Shown: positions 4,980-6,471 of the stretch, piece by piece | Layout of the letters: each line of letters opens with the position of its first letter | How positions within the stretch are numbered: the stretch's first letter is position 1 | Position numbers and translations under genes: made by a program | Assembly (NCBI GenBank): GCA_021731385.1 | Contig: JAKFXM010000149.1 | Span: forward strand, 1-6,471 | Length of the DNA stretch: 6,471 bases | Reading direction: 5' to 3' | DNA from: Methanobacteriota archaeon | GTDB lineage: Archaea; Altiarchaeota; Altiarchaeia; IMC4; QMZM01 | Notes under the pieces: generated by a model | What the model was told of the DNA's origin: nothing | Databases searched by the model: none | What the model saw: only the letters and a program-made list of their open reading frames with translations

Positions 4980-6471
4980 ATGAAATTTCTCCTAAACTGC
5001 TCGATGGTTTTCAGTAAGGAATTGGATGGAATAGACCTTTCCGAATTCATAGAGAATTCCAAAGAAATTCTAAAAAGGGGTGCGCCGGATGGGATGGGTT
5101 CTGAGATAACGGAGTGGTCAATTGATGGGAACAAACTGAATCTTCGGATTTCTTCCGGGAGATATGTCCGACCGCATGAAGCAGTATTCAGGCTGAAGAA
5201 TTTCCTTTCAGCAGAACTCGGAAAGAAACACCATATCGGAATTAGAGAGATTCATTCTTCGAGTTATCTGATTGAATTTGAAACTGCATTGGAGCCAAGG
5301 AAAAAATTCTCAATACCATTCGCAAAGGAACTTGATTTTGACGGAAAAAACTGCACACTGATTCTTGAAAATCTTAATGAGGAATTTCTGCAGAGAAATT
5401 ATGTTGACAGGATGATAACCCTCATAAATGACAAGATAAATGCGCAGCACTATGAGGGCAAGGAGGAACAGTGGGAACTAATCTGGCAGTCAGAGAAGAA
5501 AAAGCATTTCTGGAATCTTGATCCAACAGGGGAGATGGAGAAAAAAAAGTGGATCATGCACCGCGGAAGAGGGCAGTGGATATTTGGCCCAATTACGGCG
5601 AGAATAATGCGCACTATGGAAGAGATTGTTGTTGATGAATTAATAAAGCCGTTAAATTTCAATGAGGTGATAATCCCAAAGGCAGTTACATGGGATGTCT
5701 GGAAAAAATCAGGACATGCAAAAAAGATATACAATGAGATCTATTATCTCTGCCAGCCAGTTACAAGGGAACCGGAATTCTGGGAAGAAGTTACTGACAT
5801 TTACAGAATTACGAATGAAATTCCATTAGAACTGATAAAGACAAAGATAAAGGAACCGATGGGGGGTGTTTCTTATGCCCAGTGCCCGCCATTCTGGCCA
5901 TATCTTGATGGCAGGACATTGGCAGATGAAAGTCTTCCTGTTAGGGTGTTTGACAGGTCAGGACCTTCAATGAGATATGAATCCGGAGGAATTCACGGCA
6001 TTGAGAGGGTTGATGAATTTCATAGAATAGAAGTAATATGGCTTGGTTATCCTGAACAGGTAAGGGATTTGCACAAGAAGATTGTTGAGCAATACAAGAG
6101 GATTTTTAATGAAATTCTGGACCTTGAGTGGAGGATGGCATGGGTCACTCCATGGTTCATGCAACAGGAAGGTTTGATTGGATTGGCAGATGAGAAAAAG
6201 GACATCGGGACAATAGACTTTGAGGCATATCTTCCTTATAGGGGTTCAAGGGAGGAATCGGAATGGCTGGAATTCCAGAATGCATCAAACAACGGCGATA
6301 AATATCCAAAAGGATTTAATGTAAAGTCTCAGAAAGGCAACGACTTGTGGAGCGGCTGCACAGGCATAGGGCTGGAGAGATGGACTGCTTCTTTTTTGGC
6401 GCAGAAGGGGCTTGACCCTGAGAATTGGCCAAAGAAGTTCAGAGAGAGAATAGGTAAATTGCCGGAGGGAA
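4980..6471 (+). CDS. serS: Type-2 (methanogen-type) seryl-tRNA synthetase, 3' end cut off
   Basis: It charges tRNA-Ser with serine in the cytoplasm. The 497 visible residues match the rare archaeal SerRS class, not the common coiled-coil SerRS. It has an alpha/beta N-terminal tRNA-binding domain (about 1-165) and a class II catalytic core. Motif 1 lies around NEVIIPKAVTWDVW (228-241). Motif 2 lies in MRYESGG...RVDEFHRIEVIW (331-354). Motif 3 is GIGLERW (462-468) with Arg467. The zinc ligands that bind the serine amino group in this class are present: Cys302 in YAQCPPFWP, Glu351 in FHRIEVIW and Cys460 in SGCTGIG, close to Cys306/Glu355/Cys461 of Methanosarcina barkeri. Family length is about 500, so only a few codons are missing. 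An in-frame TAG at 4968 leaves ATG 4980 as the first usual start; no Shine-Dalgarno sequence is seen. It lies 25 bp behind the CBS genes. Confidence 0.96.
   Translation, partial: MKFLLNCSMVFSKELDGIDLSEFIENSKEILKRGAPDGMGSEITEWSIDGNKLNLRISSGRYVRPHEAVFRLKNFLSAELGKKHHIGIREIHSSSYLIEFETALEPRKKFSIPFAKELDFDGKNCTLILENLNEEFLQRNYVDRMITLINDKINAQHYEGKEEQWELIWQSEKKKHFWNLDPTGEMEKKKWIMHRGRGQWIFGPITARIMRTMEEIVVDELIKPLNFNEVIIPKAVTWDVWKKSGHAKKIYNEIYYLCQPVTREPEFWEEVTDIYRITNEIPLELIKTKIKEPMGGVSYAQCPPFWPYLDGRTLADESLPVRVFDRSGPSMRYESGGIHGIERVDEFHRIEVIWLGYPEQVRDLHKKIVEQYKRIFNEILDLEWRMAWVTPWFMQQEGLIGLADEKKDIGTIDFEAYLPYRGSREESEWLEFQNASNNGDKYPKGFNVKSQKGNDLWSGCTGIGLERWTASFLAQKGLDPENWPKKFRERIGKLPEG

Noticed and set aside
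5450..5734. Minus-strand frames within serS, here and at 5967-6164.
   Set aside because: Both are antisense to conserved serS coding sequence, with no start context or family resemblance.

Overview
The window is archaeal. It carries a full-length archaeosine tRNA-guanine transglycosylase (tgtA) with its C-terminal PUA domain, and a nearly complete type-2 ('rare', zinc-dependent) seryl-tRNA synthetase, a form known mainly from methanogens. It also has CBS-domain proteins of archaeal type, A/T-rich TATA-like promoters and mostly weak or absent Shine-Dalgarno signals. A methanogen or a related euryarchaeal/Altiarchaeota-like lineage fits; the species cannot be named from the sequence.

Layout. 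The left part (1-1853) is accessory. It has two triloop hairpins at the window edge and a DUF3368-type PIN-domain gene whose start codon lies inside a long inverted repeat. Directly after its stop codon comes a dead 190-bp copy of the 3' end of tgtA. Then follow a divergent pair of small winged-helix genes around a perfect 24-bp palindrome, and a dense cluster of sequence-unrelated hairpins. The right part (1854-6471) is housekeeping. tgtA is on the minus strand. A short divergent promoter region separates it from a plus-strand run of a two-CBS/zinc-ribbon protein, a four-CBS protein (ATGA overlap) and serS, which runs off the right edge only a few codons short of its expected end.

Main result. 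Positions 620-809 are a direct, ungapped repeat of 1854-2043, the last 62 codons plus stop of tgtA. By hand count 174 of 190 bases match and 13 of the 16 differences are synonymous. Similarity stops exactly at the tgtA stop codon on one side. On the other side it ends in a 36-bp perfect block holding a small inverted repeat around a 9-bp centre. This is the geometry left when an element integrates inside the 3' end of a protein-coding gene, supplies its own copy of that end and pushes the original end to its far side. The roughly 1.0 kb between the copies holds the winged-helix pair and the hairpin cluster but no recombinase, so it would be a remnant or a non-autonomous cassette. I know of no described element that uses tgtA this way; that is a statement about my knowledge, not a search result.

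How the genes relate. tgtA and serS both act on tRNA, in archaeosine-15 formation and serylation respectively. The two CBS proteins upstream of serS are probably adenine-nucleotide or similar ligand sensors co-transcribed with it. The PIN protein is a candidate RNase toxin with no antitoxin visible in the window.
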